64,000 bases of DNA from Batillaria attramentaria (lineage: Eukaryota > Mollusca > Gastropoda > Batillariidae). Below the pieces are notes generated by a model. It was not told the origin of the DNA. It searched no databases and worked only from the letters and a program-made list of their open reading frames with translations. Below are positions 20,276-26,076 of the stretch, piece by piece (positions within the stretch are counted from its first letter, which is position 1; every line of letters starts with the position of its first letter). A program made the position numbers and the translations under genes. The DNA lies in NCBI GenBank assembly GCA_018292915.2, contig JACVVK020000449.1, forward strand, positions 198,501-262,500, read 5' to 3'.

Positions 20276-20485
20276 TTTTTTTTTTTTGTATGCTTGCTGT
20301 ATTAGTATTGAGCTTTGCCTGTGGCTTTTCAGGTGACCTTCTCGGACCTGTTCCGAGACCTTACCCTCAAAGACATCCATGAAACATCCTTGACCTTGAT
20401 GCACGACCATGAAGAGGTCTTGGCCTCCGCACAGCACCTTGTGCCACCAATGGAGATCAAGACTTTTAGAGTGACACTGTCCTGA
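2629..20485 (+). CDS. MAN2A1: Golgi alpha-mannosidase II (GH38), 3' 18 coding exons; 5' part lies upstream of the window
   Basis: Type II Golgi membrane glycosidase that trims two mannoses from GlcNAcMan5GlcNAc2, committing N-glycans to the complex type. CDS exons: 2629-2756, 3245-3418, 4297-4483, 5501-5678, 6736-6923, 8392-8574, 10160-10274, 10732-10799, 11382-11553, 12168-12304, 13126-13225, 13871-13993, 14788-14899, 16541-16677, 17090-17231, 18010-18143, 19650-19967, 20333-20485. Every junction is GT-AG and phases match throughout. The joined length is 2749 nt: one base of a split codon, 915 codons and TGA. Animal Golgi mannosidase II is about 1100-1150 aa, so roughly 230 N-terminal residues (anchor, stem, HxD zinc ligands) are missing, outside the window. 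Visible family motifs: [17 protein letters not shown] (nucleophile/zinc Asp), PLGDDFRY (acid/base Asp), [31 protein letters not shown] (zinc His), and GAYLFLPDG. No stop or frameshift interrupts it. MAN2A1 and MAN2A2 cannot be separated by eye; the symbol means the MAN2A group rather than lysosomal MAN2B1. Confidence 0.95.
3157..3240. repeat. (TA)n microsatellite and poly-T before an acceptor
   Basis: TA blocks and a 14-base T run immediately precede the acceptor of MAN2A exon b, forming its pyrimidine tract. Confidence 0.9.
3245..3418 (+). CDS. MAN2A1: MAN2A exon b: nucleophile exon (IDPFG)
   Basis: The acceptor lies after a long T tract (CACAG, 3240-3244) and the donor is GTGAGA at 3419. 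It encodes [20 protein letters not shown] and continues through [16 protein letters not shown]. The Asp of IDPFG corresponds to the catalytic nucleophile and zinc ligand of Golgi mannosidase II (Asp204 in the fly enzyme, by family knowledge). Confidence 0.95.
3474..3876 (+). mobile_element. SINE family C, full-length copy
   Basis: It has the same head, body and (ATT)n end as 1165-1553, on the plus strand. It begins 55 bp after the donor of MAN2A exon b. Confidence 0.88.
3947..4122 (+). mobile_element. tRNA-derived SINE family B, 14-bp TSD
   Basis: The head AGCCGGGGTGGCTGAATGG with a GAGTTCG..TCCC B-box is followed by GTCTTTGATATCACCCG and an ending of ACGTTAAACCCCCAAACACC. TSD tgcattattttctc is at 3933-3946 and 4123-4136. 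Confidence 0.92.
4297..4483 (+). CDS. MAN2A1: MAN2A exon c: [17 protein letters not shown] segment
   Basis: The acceptor is TTCCAG at 4291-4296 and the donor is GTTGGT at 4484. It encodes [20 protein letters not shown] followed by [13 protein letters not shown]. Its cysteines and the CGPDPK.CCQFDF pattern are typical of Golgi mannosidase II rather than the lysosomal enzyme. It ends in phase 2 (AG of an Arg codon). Confidence 0.95.
4568..5019 (+). mobile_element. SINE family A, 5'-truncated copy with 15-bp TSD
   Basis: It lacks the tRNA head, starting within CCCAGCCGAGAC, but has the complete body and an A-rich tail. The direct repeat agaatttagggaggt flanks it at 4553-4567 and 5020-5034. 5' truncation plus a TSD is the signature of target-primed reverse transcription. 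It lies in the MAN2A intron after exon c. Confidence 0.9.
5501..5678 (+). CDS. MAN2A1: MAN2A exon d: acid/base exon (PLGDDFRY)
   Basis: The acceptor follows a pyrimidine tract (TTTTTTCCAG). The donor is GTGAAC at 5679, a weaker site. It encodes [20 protein letters not shown] then [19 protein letters not shown]. The GDDFRY Asp matches the acid/base residue known for the family. A LINE fragment sits only 15 bp downstream of the exon. Confidence 0.95.
5694..5809 (-). mobile_element. LINE 3' fragment with (CTAA)n tail, 13-bp TSD
   Basis: On the minus strand one frame reads [20 protein letters not shown] then [10 protein letters not shown] and a stop, like C-termini of non-LTR retrotransposon polyproteins (EAK..A.DR..WR..V.ALC). 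It ends in (CTAA)n. Left TSD gaactgactttga is at 5681-5693. The right TSD is split by the element at 5817-6199. Confidence 0.75.
5817..6199 (+). mobile_element. hAT-like MITE inserted in a LINE TSD
   Basis: 383 bp with termini CAGGGTTCGCG and CGCGAACCCTG. It is flanked by aactga (5811-5816 and 6200-6205), or gaactgac if the outer bases are counted. Internal CAAAACCAGTCCC motifs repeat. It has no coding capacity. Confidence 0.85.
6365..6435 (+). mobile_element. SINE family A, tRNA-head fragment only
   Basis: Only the tRNA-like head through CCGAGGCAAGCGGG is present. It is followed directly by a local tandem duplication rather than the SINE body. Confidence 0.7.
6437..6625 (+). repeat. Local tandem duplication, ~92-bp period
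   Basis: Two copies of a segment containing AAAAATGTTGAAATTTTG, TTGGCCCCTAGGCCAGT, GCTGTTTTAATGTGTTTG and CACTGTTTCGTG lie head to tail directly after a SINE A head fragment. Confidence 0.8.
6736..6923 (+). CDS. MAN2A1: MAN2A exon e: [17 protein letters not shown] substrate-site exon
   Basis: The acceptor is GCTAG at 6731-6735 and the donor is GTAGAA at 6924. It encodes KFGTLSDYF, then [20 protein letters not shown] and [17 protein letters not shown]. The aromatic YWSGY segment lines the active site in known Golgi mannosidase II structures. It ends in phase 2. Confidence 0.95.
6993..7159 (-). mobile_element. SINE family B, 14-bp TSD
   Basis: Full minus-strand copy. TSD tgccagcacaaggg is at 6979-6992 and 7160-7173. 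It is in the MAN2A intron after exon e. Confidence 0.92.
7439..7721 (+). mobile_element. Harbinger-like MITE, CAG TSD
   Basis: 283 bp with terminal inverted repeats GGCCTGTATGTAATAGTCG and its near complement CGACTTTTACATACGGGCC. It is flanked by CAG at 7436-7438 and 7722-7724. Three-base CWG/TWA duplications are known for PIF/Harbinger. Confidence 0.7.
7794..8309 (+). mobile_element. hAT-like element, 516 bp
   Basis: Termini CATGGATTATGAAAAG and CTTTCATAACCCCTG form an imperfect inverted repeat, flanked by gaatt at 7789-7793 and 8310-8314. There is no transposase frame. It is in the MAN2A intron after exon e. Superfamily assignment is inference from CAGGG-type ends and the 5-bp repeat. Confidence 0.55.
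8392..8574 (+). CDS. MAN2A1: MAN2A exon f: zinc-ligand exon ([10 protein letters not shown])
   Basis: The acceptor is ATTTCAG at 8385-8391 and the donor is GTACAG at 8575. It encodes [16 protein letters not shown], then [20 protein letters not shown] and FVVNDYGK. The HHDGITGT motif carries the zinc-binding His of GH38 enzymes. Confidence 0.95.
9219..9370 (+). mobile_element. TTAA-type MITE, copy 1
   Basis: 152 bp including TTAA on both sides (9219-9222, 9367-9370). The ends are CCTTTACGCATCGGGACGCG and GCGATGTCAAAGAG, an imperfect inverted repeat. It is nearly identical to 12874-13032. TTAA duplication is typical of piggyBac and Kolobok elements. Confidence 0.85.
9729..10135 (-). mobile_element. 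SINE family C fragment split by a LINE-tail insertion
   Basis: The central part of family C occupies 9729-9789 and 10108-10135 (CAAATTTTGTCGGCTGAACATTT), separated by a 307-bp element with an 11-bp TSD. The fragment ends close to the acceptor of MAN2A exon g. Confidence 0.8.
9790..10096 (-). mobile_element. 307-bp LINE-tail element E, copy 1, 11-bp TSD
   Basis: The minus strand opens in frame ([40 protein letters not shown]) and runs 89 codons to TGA at 9827-9829, then a ~37-bp 3' end with an (AAG)-rich tail. The C.C...H...C pattern is the C-terminal zinc-knuckle-like region of Jockey/I-type non-LTR polyproteins. TSD cgtttgttttc is at 9779-9789 and 10097-10107. It is inserted in a SINE C fragment. 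Confidence 0.85.
10160..10274 (+). CDS. MAN2A1: MAN2A exon g
   Basis: The acceptor is GTCTCAG at 10153-10159 and the donor is GTGAGT at 10275. It encodes [20 protein letters not shown] and [23 protein letters not shown] fragment interrupted by a LINE-tail element ends only about 20 bp upstream of the acceptor, so the local polypyrimidine context is repeat-derived. Confidence 0.9.
10732..10799 (+). CDS. MAN2A1: MAN2A exon h (short linker exon)
   Basis: This 68-nt exon has acceptor TTTCAG at 10726-10731 and donor GTGAGT at 10800. It encodes [20 protein letters not shown] then TF. It is poorly conserved sequence joining the catalytic and central domains. The frame and both splice sites agree with its neighbours. 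Confidence 0.85.
10867..11035 (+). mobile_element. SINE family B, 12-bp TSD
   Basis: Full copy with a short deletion in the 3' region: the GTTAAACCCCCAAAC part is replaced by CTCCCAGATA. TSD ttaattcttcag is at 10855-10866 and 11036-11047. Confidence 0.9.
11382..11553 (+). CDS. MAN2A1: MAN2A exon i: [17 protein letters not shown] segment
   Basis: The acceptor is TGTTTCAG at 11374-11381 and the donor is GTTTGT at 11554. It encodes [20 protein letters not shown], the family's YNPL/YNSL start of the beta domain, then [17 protein letters not shown]. The following intron opens with a long T/G-only tract. Confidence 0.93.
11554..11700 (+). repeat. (TTTG)n-rich tract at an intron start
   Basis: G/T-rich sequence beginning at the donor of MAN2A exon i, made mainly of TTTG and TTG units. 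Confidence 0.75.
11923..12037. repeat. (CA)n microsatellite
   Basis: Interrupted CA array, intronic in MAN2A, between exons i and j. Confidence 0.95.
12168..12304 (+). CDS. MAN2A1: MAN2A exon j: beta-domain exon
   Basis: The acceptor is CTTCAG at 12162-12167 and the donor is GTATTT at 12305. It encodes [20 protein letters not shown]; the P.LG..VY pattern is typical of the family. It ends in phase 2 within a Gly codon. Confidence 0.92.
12465..12706 (+). mobile_element. TTAA-type foldback MITE
   Basis: 242 bp with ends TTAACTCGTAAGACCCC and GGGGTTTTAAGAGTTAA. An internal inverted repeat (GAGCCACTTCAAGCCACTAT / ATAGTGGCTTGAAATGACTC) makes most of it self-complementary. Confidence 0.8.
12726..13062 (+). 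mobile_element. SINE family B interrupted by a TTAA element
   Basis: A family-B SINE with TSD tctgagrtcaaca (12713-12725 and 13063-13075, one mismatch). Its own GTTAAACC motif has been split by a 155-bp insertion flanked by TTAA. The (CCCA)n tail continues after the insertion. Confidence 0.92.
12874..13032 (+). mobile_element. TTAA-type MITE, copy 2, inside SINE B
   Basis: 159 bp including flanking TTAA (12874-12877, 13029-13032), inserted in the GTTAAACC motif of a family-B SINE. Other SINE B copies supply the empty site, so TTAA duplication is directly demonstrated. Confidence 0.92.
13126..13225 (+). CDS. MAN2A1: MAN2A exon k: [20 protein letters not shown]
   Basis: The acceptor is TTTCAG at 13120-13125 and the donor is GTTTGC at 13226. 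It encodes [20 protein letters not shown] then [13 protein letters not shown], matching the FTIKN...F...TGL pattern of GH38 C-terminal domains. Confidence 0.9.
13871..13993 (+). CDS. MAN2A1: MAN2A exon l: GAYLFLPDG exon
   Basis: The acceptor is ATTGCAG ending at 13870 and the donor is GTAAGT at 13994. It encodes [20 protein letters not shown] then [17 protein letters not shown] is one of the most conserved C-terminal signatures of Golgi mannosidase II. Confidence 0.95.
14028..14055 (+). mobile_element. SINE family B, 28-bp extreme 5' truncation with 13-bp TSD
   Basis: Only the last 28 bp of the family (GAAACCCCCAAACACCCACC...) are present, yet a perfect direct repeat taattttttatac flanks it at 14015-14027 and 14056-14068. 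Only the extreme 3' end was copied before integration. It lies 35 bp past the MAN2A exon l donor. Confidence 0.85.
14788..14899 (+). CDS. MAN2A1: MAN2A exon m
   Basis: The acceptor is CATCAG at 14782-14787 and the donor is GTGAGA at 14900. It encodes [20 protein letters not shown] then [17 protein letters not shown]. The G.I.SEV..FF.HV.H.VRL pattern fits the family. It ends in phase 1. Confidence 0.92.
15090..15318. repeat. Long inverted repeat, 101-bp arms, hammerhead-like core
   Basis: Arms 15090-15190 and 15218-15318 are complementary with one mismatch around a 27-bp spacer. Each arm carries CTGAAGAAGGCGTAAGCCGA followed by AACGTC, close to the hammerhead ribozyme core CUGANGA-stem-GAAA...GUC, with one extra A. 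Such motifs are known in Penelope-like retroelements. It is in the MAN2A intron after exon m. Confidence 0.85.
15701..16329. repeat. Compound (CA)n minisatellite with CTCCAGTACAC spacer
   Basis: About nine copies of a spacer CTCCAGTACACWCTSTGACC, several with a poly-C extension of 11-18 bases, alternate with (CA)n blocks. It is intronic in MAN2A. Confidence 0.9.
16541..16677 (+). CDS. MAN2A1: MAN2A exon n: [17 protein letters not shown] exon
   Basis: The acceptor is TTTCAG ending at 16540 and the donor is GTACTG at 16678. It encodes [20 protein letters not shown] then [20 protein letters not shown] and LNGFQ. FTDLNG is highly conserved in GH38. Confidence 0.95.
16846..17010 (+). mobile_element. 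SINE family A, degraded 3' half
   Basis: Recognisable pieces are CCTGCGGTCCCAAACCACA, CATCATCACG and GTAGCTGGCAAAGAGTT in family order, with many substitutions. It is intronic, just upstream of MAN2A exon o. Confidence 0.7.
17090..17231 (+). CDS. MAN2A1: MAN2A exon o: [11 protein letters not shown] exon
   Basis: The acceptor is TTTTCAG at 17083-17089 and the donor is GTAAGG at 17232. It encodes [20 protein letters not shown] then [18 protein letters not shown], matching KLPLQANYYPM...L.Q..GV of the family. It ends in phase 1. Confidence 0.95.
17460..17700 (+). repeat. Minisatellite: (TG)n plus GGTGGAGG..TTTGCTCTATG
   Basis: Three to four copies of a ~65-bp unit made of GGTGGAGGAGG, GTGGGTGGGAGATA, TTTGCTCTATG and (TG)n. 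A related single unit occurs at 21745-21820. Confidence 0.88.
18010..18143 (+). CDS. MAN2A1: MAN2A exon p: [18 protein letters not shown] exon
   Basis: The acceptor is CTGCAG at 18004-18009 and the donor is GTTTGT at 18144. It encodes [20 protein letters not shown] then [19 protein letters not shown]. The DRRL.QDD.RGL motif is a GH38 signature. Confidence 0.95.
18340..18374. repeat. Perfect 14-bp hairpin
   Basis: AAGTTGTTTCTCTA (18340-18353) and its complement (18361-18374) surround a 7-base loop. It is in the MAN2A intron after exon p; role unknown. Confidence 0.7.
18839..18946 (+). repeat. Dispersed repeat, partner of 63010-63105
   Basis: GCTGTCACTGTGCAGGTG followed by CTAGGTGGT and a CTCAG/TTCAGAATGATCG region matches 63010-63105 in the same orientation at about 70-75% by eye. 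Confidence 0.55.
19329..19531 (-). mobile_element. SINE family A, internally deleted copy
   Basis: On the minus strand the tRNA head and first ~60 bp are joined directly to the distal segment (TCATGCATAAT...GGAGCTGGCAAAAGAGTT). About 250 bp of the usual body is absent. A poly-C run replaces the end next to GCAGC plus A tail. It is intronic, upstream of MAN2A exon q. Confidence 0.8.
19650..19967 (+). CDS. MAN2A1: MAN2A exon q (largest exon)
   Basis: The acceptor follows a T tract (TTTTTCCAG) and the donor is GTGGGT at 19968. It encodes [20 protein letters not shown], then [20 protein letters not shown] and [16 protein letters not shown]. The LPC.IHL.NLR and ALLLHR.G.DC patterns fit the family. 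At 318 nt it is the longest coding exon in the window. Confidence 0.95.
20128..20215 (+). mobile_element. SINE family F, 3' fragment
   Basis: GGTGGTGCTGCTGCACCGTGG ... CCTAGGGGAAGCAACC ... GAAGTACTAAG aligns with the 3' end of 2139-2466, diverged. It lies in the last MAN2A intron, followed by (CT)n and poly-T. Confidence 0.6.
20333..20485 (+). CDS. MAN2A1: MAN2A last coding exon and stop
   Basis: The acceptor is CTTTTCAG at 20325-20332. It encodes [20 protein letters not shown] then [20 protein letters not shown] and [10 protein letters not shown], ending at TGA 20483-20485. The PMEI.TFR..L end is the usual C terminus of the enzyme. Confidence 0.95.
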   Translation: MTFSDLFRDLTLKDIHETSLTLMHDHEEVLASAQHLVPPMEIKTFRVTLS

Positions 20486-20786
20486 CAAGCTGCTCACGGC
20501 TAGTTTGTTTGTTTGTTTATCCCGAGCTGCCAGTCACGAAGGCTGTTACGAAAAGTGTGAGTGTTGTCAAATGGACTTGTGAATTTGCAGTGACTGGACT
20601 GATCTAGAGGTTGCGTTTTGTAAAATTGTGTGAAATTCTGCTGAATCGTTGTAGGACGTGAGCAGTGTCCCACTGAACACTGGCAAAGACTGTTGTAGGG
20701 TGTGGGTTTGCAAAATACACACAAGATTTACTCTGGGCATTTTTGGCACTTGTTCTTTTTCTGTTTCGTTCACTTTGCATAGTAAT

Positions 20787-20945
20787 GGGGACCAGGGACA
20801 GCTGAATGGTAGAGTGTTGGACTTTGATGCTGGGGTCATGAGTTCGAGTCCTTGCTCGGAGTCTAATATCTGTGCTGGCTTTTTCCTCGTTTCCCTGTCT
20901 TCGATGCCACCCGTATGTGATGGAAAAGGACGTTAAGCCCATAAA
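20787..20945 (+). mobile_element. SINE family B, older copy in the MAN2A 3' region
   Basis: The head GACCAGGGACAGCTGAATGG and tail GATGGAAAAGGACGTTAAG are recognisable with many substitutions. No clear TSD is seen. If the UTR extends this far, the SINE is transcribed with the mannosidase mRNA. Confidence 0.8.
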
Positions 20946-21541
20946 CAACCGGTCGTCATGCAGTCAGATAAATTTTTGTCTGAAAAATCTGAATTCTGTC
21001 CATTAATGAACGTCATACTCTCTGCGTCATACATTCCCTGAATTTCATACTGCAGTGTGGAATGCAGTTAAGGTGATTTTTTTTTTTGATTTTTTTTTTT
21101 TTTTTTTGGGGGGGGGGGGTCAGCATTCACTTTGTTATTTGCAATTCACACATCGTGTTATTGATGTTTTACCGTCAATGAGTTTTGTGTTTTCGACACT
21201 ACGCTGATGAGAGCACCGGTAAGCTCTTTGTCTGGGACCTTGTTACAGACGTCACTGCCGTCATCTGTAAAAAGGCCTAAGCGAGATGGACTCAGTAAGC
21301 ACTTAGACCCTTTTTGGATGACAGTAGATTATCTTGACACGTAGTTTTGCTCCTTGCCTTACACTCATTTTCATGTTCGTGCCTGGAACTTGAGCAATGT
21401 GTTTTAGTTTTAACCAGATGATGATGATGATGATGGTGATGGAGACTTGGTAAAGCACACAGCTTCACCCTGAGTGCTCATGGGAGAGGTTGTGAAAAGA
21501 AAGATAGTTAAAAAAAAAAAGAAAAAAAAAAGTGCAGATGG

Positions 21542-21720
21542 TTACTGGGGTGAAGCACTGAAGAGATGAGTCTTCAGGCGCTTCCAGGATGCGGTGATGC
21601 TTACTGCCTCCTTCACCATCTCAGGAAGAGAGTGCCACAATTGCGGCAATGCATTTTTGAAGGACCGCGCACCTTTTCTTGTACCTCTTCTTACCCATCT
21701 GCCAGAATCACTCAATATTG
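21542..21720 (-). mobile_element. LINE C-terminal fragment (SFKNALPQLWHSLPEMVKEA)
   Basis: The minus-strand frame encodes RRGTRKGARSFKNALPQLWH then SLPEMVKEAVSITASWKRLK, THLF and a stop soon after. F....P.LWN.LP...R.A.S...FK..LK..LF is the usual C terminus of CR1/L2/Jockey-type reverse transcriptases. It is followed by a (TG)n/poly-G composite. Confidence 0.7.
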
Positions 21721-21744
21721 GCATTGTGACCTTGTGTGTGAGTG

Positions 21745-21820
21745 TGTGTGTATGTGTGTAGTGGTGGTGGAGGGAGGGGGGGGAATAAGTTTGCTCTATA
21801 TGTGTGTGTGTGTGTGTGAG
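21745..21820 (+). repeat. Single unit of the TG/GGTGGAGG minisatellite
   Basis: GGTGGTGGAGGGAGGGGGGG then AATAAGTTTGCTCTATATG and (TG)n matches the unit at 17460-17700, 4 kb away. Confidence 0.7.
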
Positions 21821-22061
21821 AGAGAGAAAGAGAAAGAGCAATACTGAACATGCTTGTGCATTTAAAATAAAATCTACGATACGCGAACATGCAAATTGTT
21901 ACCAGTTGTCCACGAAATTGATATATGTCAAGCAAATTTGGCCTATTTGGAATTGTTGGAATTGTTGATTTTTTTTGTCTTTTTTCCTTTTGCTAACCAT
22001 GCATTTGTATCTGTTTCTGATGCTTCTTTTTCAATAGTTCAGCTTTATATTGTTAAGGATT

Positions 22062-22068
22062 TGTGTGT

Positions 22069-22150
<82 letters not shown>
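22062..22150 (+). repeat. (TG)n followed by a 68-base poly-G tract
   Basis: G is uninterrupted from 22083 to 22150. A second broken G run is at 22210-22238. It has strong quadruplex potential and is prone to sequencing slippage. Confidence 0.9.
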
Positions 22151-22155
<5 letters not shown>

Positions 22156-22802
22156 CCAAAACTGTGCTCTCCTTTGTTTTACAACAATGACTGTGCTAAG
22201 ACAAAAATGGGGGGGGTGGGGGGGGGGGGGGGGGGGGCTGAGTTTGCTTGATTTAAATATGGTTGAGCATATCCTGTGATTTTTATCGTCCGTTGTCTAC
22301 AATTGTTGCTAGAGTATCCATATGCCTCTGTGCATACGTGTGTGTGTGTGTGTGTGTGTGTTGAATAGTGACTTGAGTGTCGCATGAAAGCGCATAGTCT
22401 TTCTTGATGTATGGATGTAGGCAAAAGACGCATAACTAAGAGCTGGCCACACGCCACCATGCGCCAATCCCTGTAACTGGCAGGCTTAGCTTTTCTGTGT
22501 CTGCCTGGGGGCATTTCCAGCCCACAAAATCCTGAGAATTGGGGATTTTTATGTCCAGAGGTCAGAGCCAGCAACAGTGCTAACAGTGTTGTGGTCAGTT
22601 GCCATGGAGGGTCCTGCATGTACGTGAGTGTCCCAAGGCTGTTCACGCTCCGAGCCATTCATGTTCTGTGGCTCTTGTCACCAGCTCTTAGTTATGCAGC
22701 TCTTGGTGTAGGGTATGTGAGCAAGTTTGCTTGCAAAAGTTTGGAATGAAACCACCTTTACCAGTTGAACAGAAGTTGTCTGACCATGATCAGCGTCATG
22801 GA

Positions 22803-22894
22803 TTAACTCTTTGACGACGGAGCGCAATTTCTGACACACAATTTCCTATAGGAAATCGTGTGTCAGAAATTGCGCTCCGTCGTCAAAGAGTTAA
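22803..22894 (+). mobile_element. Near-perfect palindromic TTAA MITE (92 bp)
   Basis: TTAACTCTTTGACGACGG begins one arm and its exact complement ends the other. The centre is TTTCCTATAGGAAA. Almost the whole element is one hairpin, sharing TTAACTCTTTGAC ends with the 152-bp family. Confidence 0.9.
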
Positions 22895-23811
22895 GAAGGG
22901 AAATTTCTGCACGCAGTGTACTCTTCAGGCCATGCTGTGGTGTTGTATTCCACTTACTTTGGGTGTGCATATTTTCAACAGTTAATACAGTTATGCTAGG
23001 CAATCCTTCTTTTTTTCTTTTTTTAAAAAGTCTTTAATCTAACCGCAGGCATTTTCTGGTCTTTCGTAAAGACCTCATAATACAGTCGTGACCCTTTCTG
23101 AGCTGAGAGCAGAGCAAAATCTTCAGTGATGCGGGAGAGTTTGTTGCGCGTTTAACTTGTACGAGTATGTGGTACATGGAACAGCAGTTTGTGAATGTGC
23201 GTGTGAATAGAGTTGTATTCTGTAAGAGTCAAAGTCTCATGTATGAGAGTTCCAAGATTGTGACAAACATATCTTTCACTAGTACAGAACAGTAACAATG
23301 TCTTAGCTCACACTCTAATGCAACCACTCATAAACTGGACATGTGTATGTAGGTATGTTTGAATCGTGCATGTATGGCAGACTGCGGTGGGCAAATATCT
23401 GGCACACGCGCGCACGCACACATGCACGCACGCACACACACACACAAGCTGAATCAGATTGCAAGATGCGTGTACGTCTACTTGTTAAGCTGCACCTCGT
23501 TGTATATAAAACTTGCCGGATAAACCCATGTTCTCAAGGAAATGTTAAGACCAGAGATTTCTGCAGCAAACTCGCGTGCAGTGCACTGCGTTGCAAGCAG
23601 ATTTCTGCAGGACTGCTTCCGTAGTTGAAATAGGCAGCTCAGATGTGGTTTATTTTAGTGTGCAGAGCTAGGACACTGTGTCATGCTGGAAGATTGTGAT
23701 CGGGTGCACTAAAGCCTGCTCAGCCCCTTTTTGACTCTCCCAACCCTCCTCCGCCCCCCCCCCCCCCCCCCCCCCCCCGCACCCCCCCTTCCTCAGAGGT
23801 AATTTTCCTAA

Positions 23812-24204
23812 GGGCCCTCTCATACTAGCGTAACGCCCCGCGCGCAGTGCTTGGCACATCGAGCGTGCGTGTCGCTACCCACGTCGCACGCGCGTGATCG
23901 TGCTCTCACACTAGCGTGACGTAGACAGCTACAAAAGGTTTTACAAGATGATGTCGTACGGATCATCTGCAGAAGATGAAGTTCCCCTGCCAGGCTCATA
24001 CTCGTTTCTGACTGGCTGGTAGCAATAATTTACGTGCGTCATTGTCGCAAGAATAGAACATTTCCTATCAGCCTGCGACAGAGATTTTCGTTGCGGATGA
24101 GACGCGCAGCAAGGGGTCTCACACTAGAACGCGCGGGAAAACTTGATGCGTGCGACAGAAATATTGCCGCGTCACGCACATTTGACACTAGTGTGAGAGG
24201 GCCC
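23812..24204 (+). mobile_element. Harbinger-like MITE, TAA TSD
   Basis: 393 bp with ends GGGCCCTCTCATACTAG and CTAGTGTGAGAGGGCCC, flanked by TAA (23809-23811 and 24205-24207). The interior is CpG-rich with repeated ctcacactag motifs. Confidence 0.8.
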
Positions 24205-25290
24205 TAAGGGCCAGTACTGTACTTACTTAGAGGGAGGGGGGGGAGAGCGAGAGAAAGCACTGTCGTCTGGAAATTAAGGCTGGTGGGTTTCTTCTTCTTG
24301 CTTTCTCAGTGTCCGGTTCTTTTGCAGTATGTCTGCGTCCTTGTGTGTGAATGCTTGTCCCTTCTGAAAACAGGAGACGGAAATTGCTTTTGTGAGATAC
24401 AGCTGAAAGGTTGTGTGGACCCCAAGGTGTAAATCGCTCAGTCAAGAGTTTAGACTGTTGATTACGCTACACGTTGCGTTGCATTGCGTTGCGTTGCGAA
24501 ATATTTCTGTATATAATGTAATGTTACAATTTTAGTGCTGCACTGTTTAACCATTCCTTATGTACAGTTGTGATTTTGCTGTTTTGTGGTGTCATGCAAG
24601 GTACGGAATCAGATTTCCTTTGCTCCTAGTCTTACATATGATTTTTTCATGTATATTTTTGCATTTTGGTCTGTTTGGAAATGGCAGGTTATAAGGAGCG
24701 TTTGTGCGTGCACACACAGTCCACGGTTTTGTCTCACGTCACACATTTTGTACTATATACATGGATTCTCCGTACTTTGTAAGGGTTCTCTTATCACTGA
24801 CCACATGCCCGTCAAATCAGGCAAGAGTAACTCCTGTTTCTTTATTTAAAGGAGAACACTGACAAAATGCGCAACATGCACTGTTGCCTGATTGTCTGCC
24901 CCTGACCTGGAGGAACTGGTTCACATCAAGTTCACTTCACACAAGTGATAGACAGGGTACACACGGCAGTTGGCAGAATTCAGAGATGTCACTTTCCACT
25001 AGGAATACCCTGTGCTATTTTTACATCAGGTCAAGTTGTGTGAACACCCGTGACACTGTGTGTGAATTAGCAAGCTGAGGAAACAGGGTAGGTCTGGCCC
25101 GCCCCTGTCAGCGAAAGGGGTATAACTTTTGACATATATACATATATAGAATAGGAACAAAGGCATCGCTAAAGCCGAAAACGTGCGCTCAATCAGATCA
25201 ATTTGAAAGTAGGGGAAGTAAGTAAAGCTGAGAGCGCTCCCTAGATCTAGGAGGTGTGTGCTTTGTATGCCATTGGACAAGTCCGCCTTG

Positions 25291-25326
<36 letters not shown>

Positions 25327-25467
25327 CACTACTTAAATCTGGCAGTTTTCACATTTCTGACGAGTATTGACAAGAAGCTGATGTACACGGCTTTGCCCAG
25401 GCTGAAGATGTGATGTGTAGTAAGTGCTTTCTGGTCTCCGTAAGGCGCTACGTGGTGGAAAAGGAGA

Positions 25468-25975
25468 TTAAACTCTGATTTTTCCAAGATTTTTTTCTCA
25501 CCGTATTTCCAGGTACCCCTGAGAACAGCCACCAACTTTAATCGTGATATGAGAACTCAAAATTGTGTTTCCTAGTCTGCCTGTTTGGTGATTGTTGTAT
25601 TTTACCCCTGCTATGTCGCTCTCTTGGTGCCATCGCAGAGAAGACACGGGATACAACAGGATACAACTCCAATACTTTATTAACAGAAGATGCATGGAGA
25701 ACAAATTCATGAAAGAAGAACCCAGAACGCTGTGCAGGGCTGCTTATTATATACTAAACAGGTCAGATCTAGAACATTCTTCAATGTACTGGCAAGTTCA
25801 AAATCTTTCCAAGGTGACGTAATCTACTGACGTTACTGCACCAACGTTCTGGGATGGTGTAGAAATTTCCGTAAATGCTGTGGCTTTTCGCAATCTCTAC
25901 AGCAGTGATGCATAGGTGGTGCAGAAAGGTTAAACTCTGATTTTCCTTATTTTTTCCGCCACCACGAGCCCAGGG
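25468..25975 (+). repeat. Diverged ~85-bp direct repeat flanking 400 bp
   Basis: TTAAACTCTGATTTTTCC ... CTGAGAACAGCCACCAACTT at 25468-25553 resembles TTAAACTCTGATTTTCC ... CTGAGTACACCCGCCAATTT at 25930-26003. The class of the 400 bp between them is unknown. Confidence 0.45.
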
Positions 25976-26034
25976 TTCTTCTGAGTACACCCGCCAATTT
26001 TAATCACTGTGTGGGAGGATTTATCTCACACACA

Positions 26035-26076
<42 letters not shown>

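Noticed and set aside
25468..25975. LTR retrotransposon or solo-LTR pair
   Set aside because: The two ~85-bp direct repeats are too short and diverged, with no TG...CA ends, primer-binding site or coding sequence.
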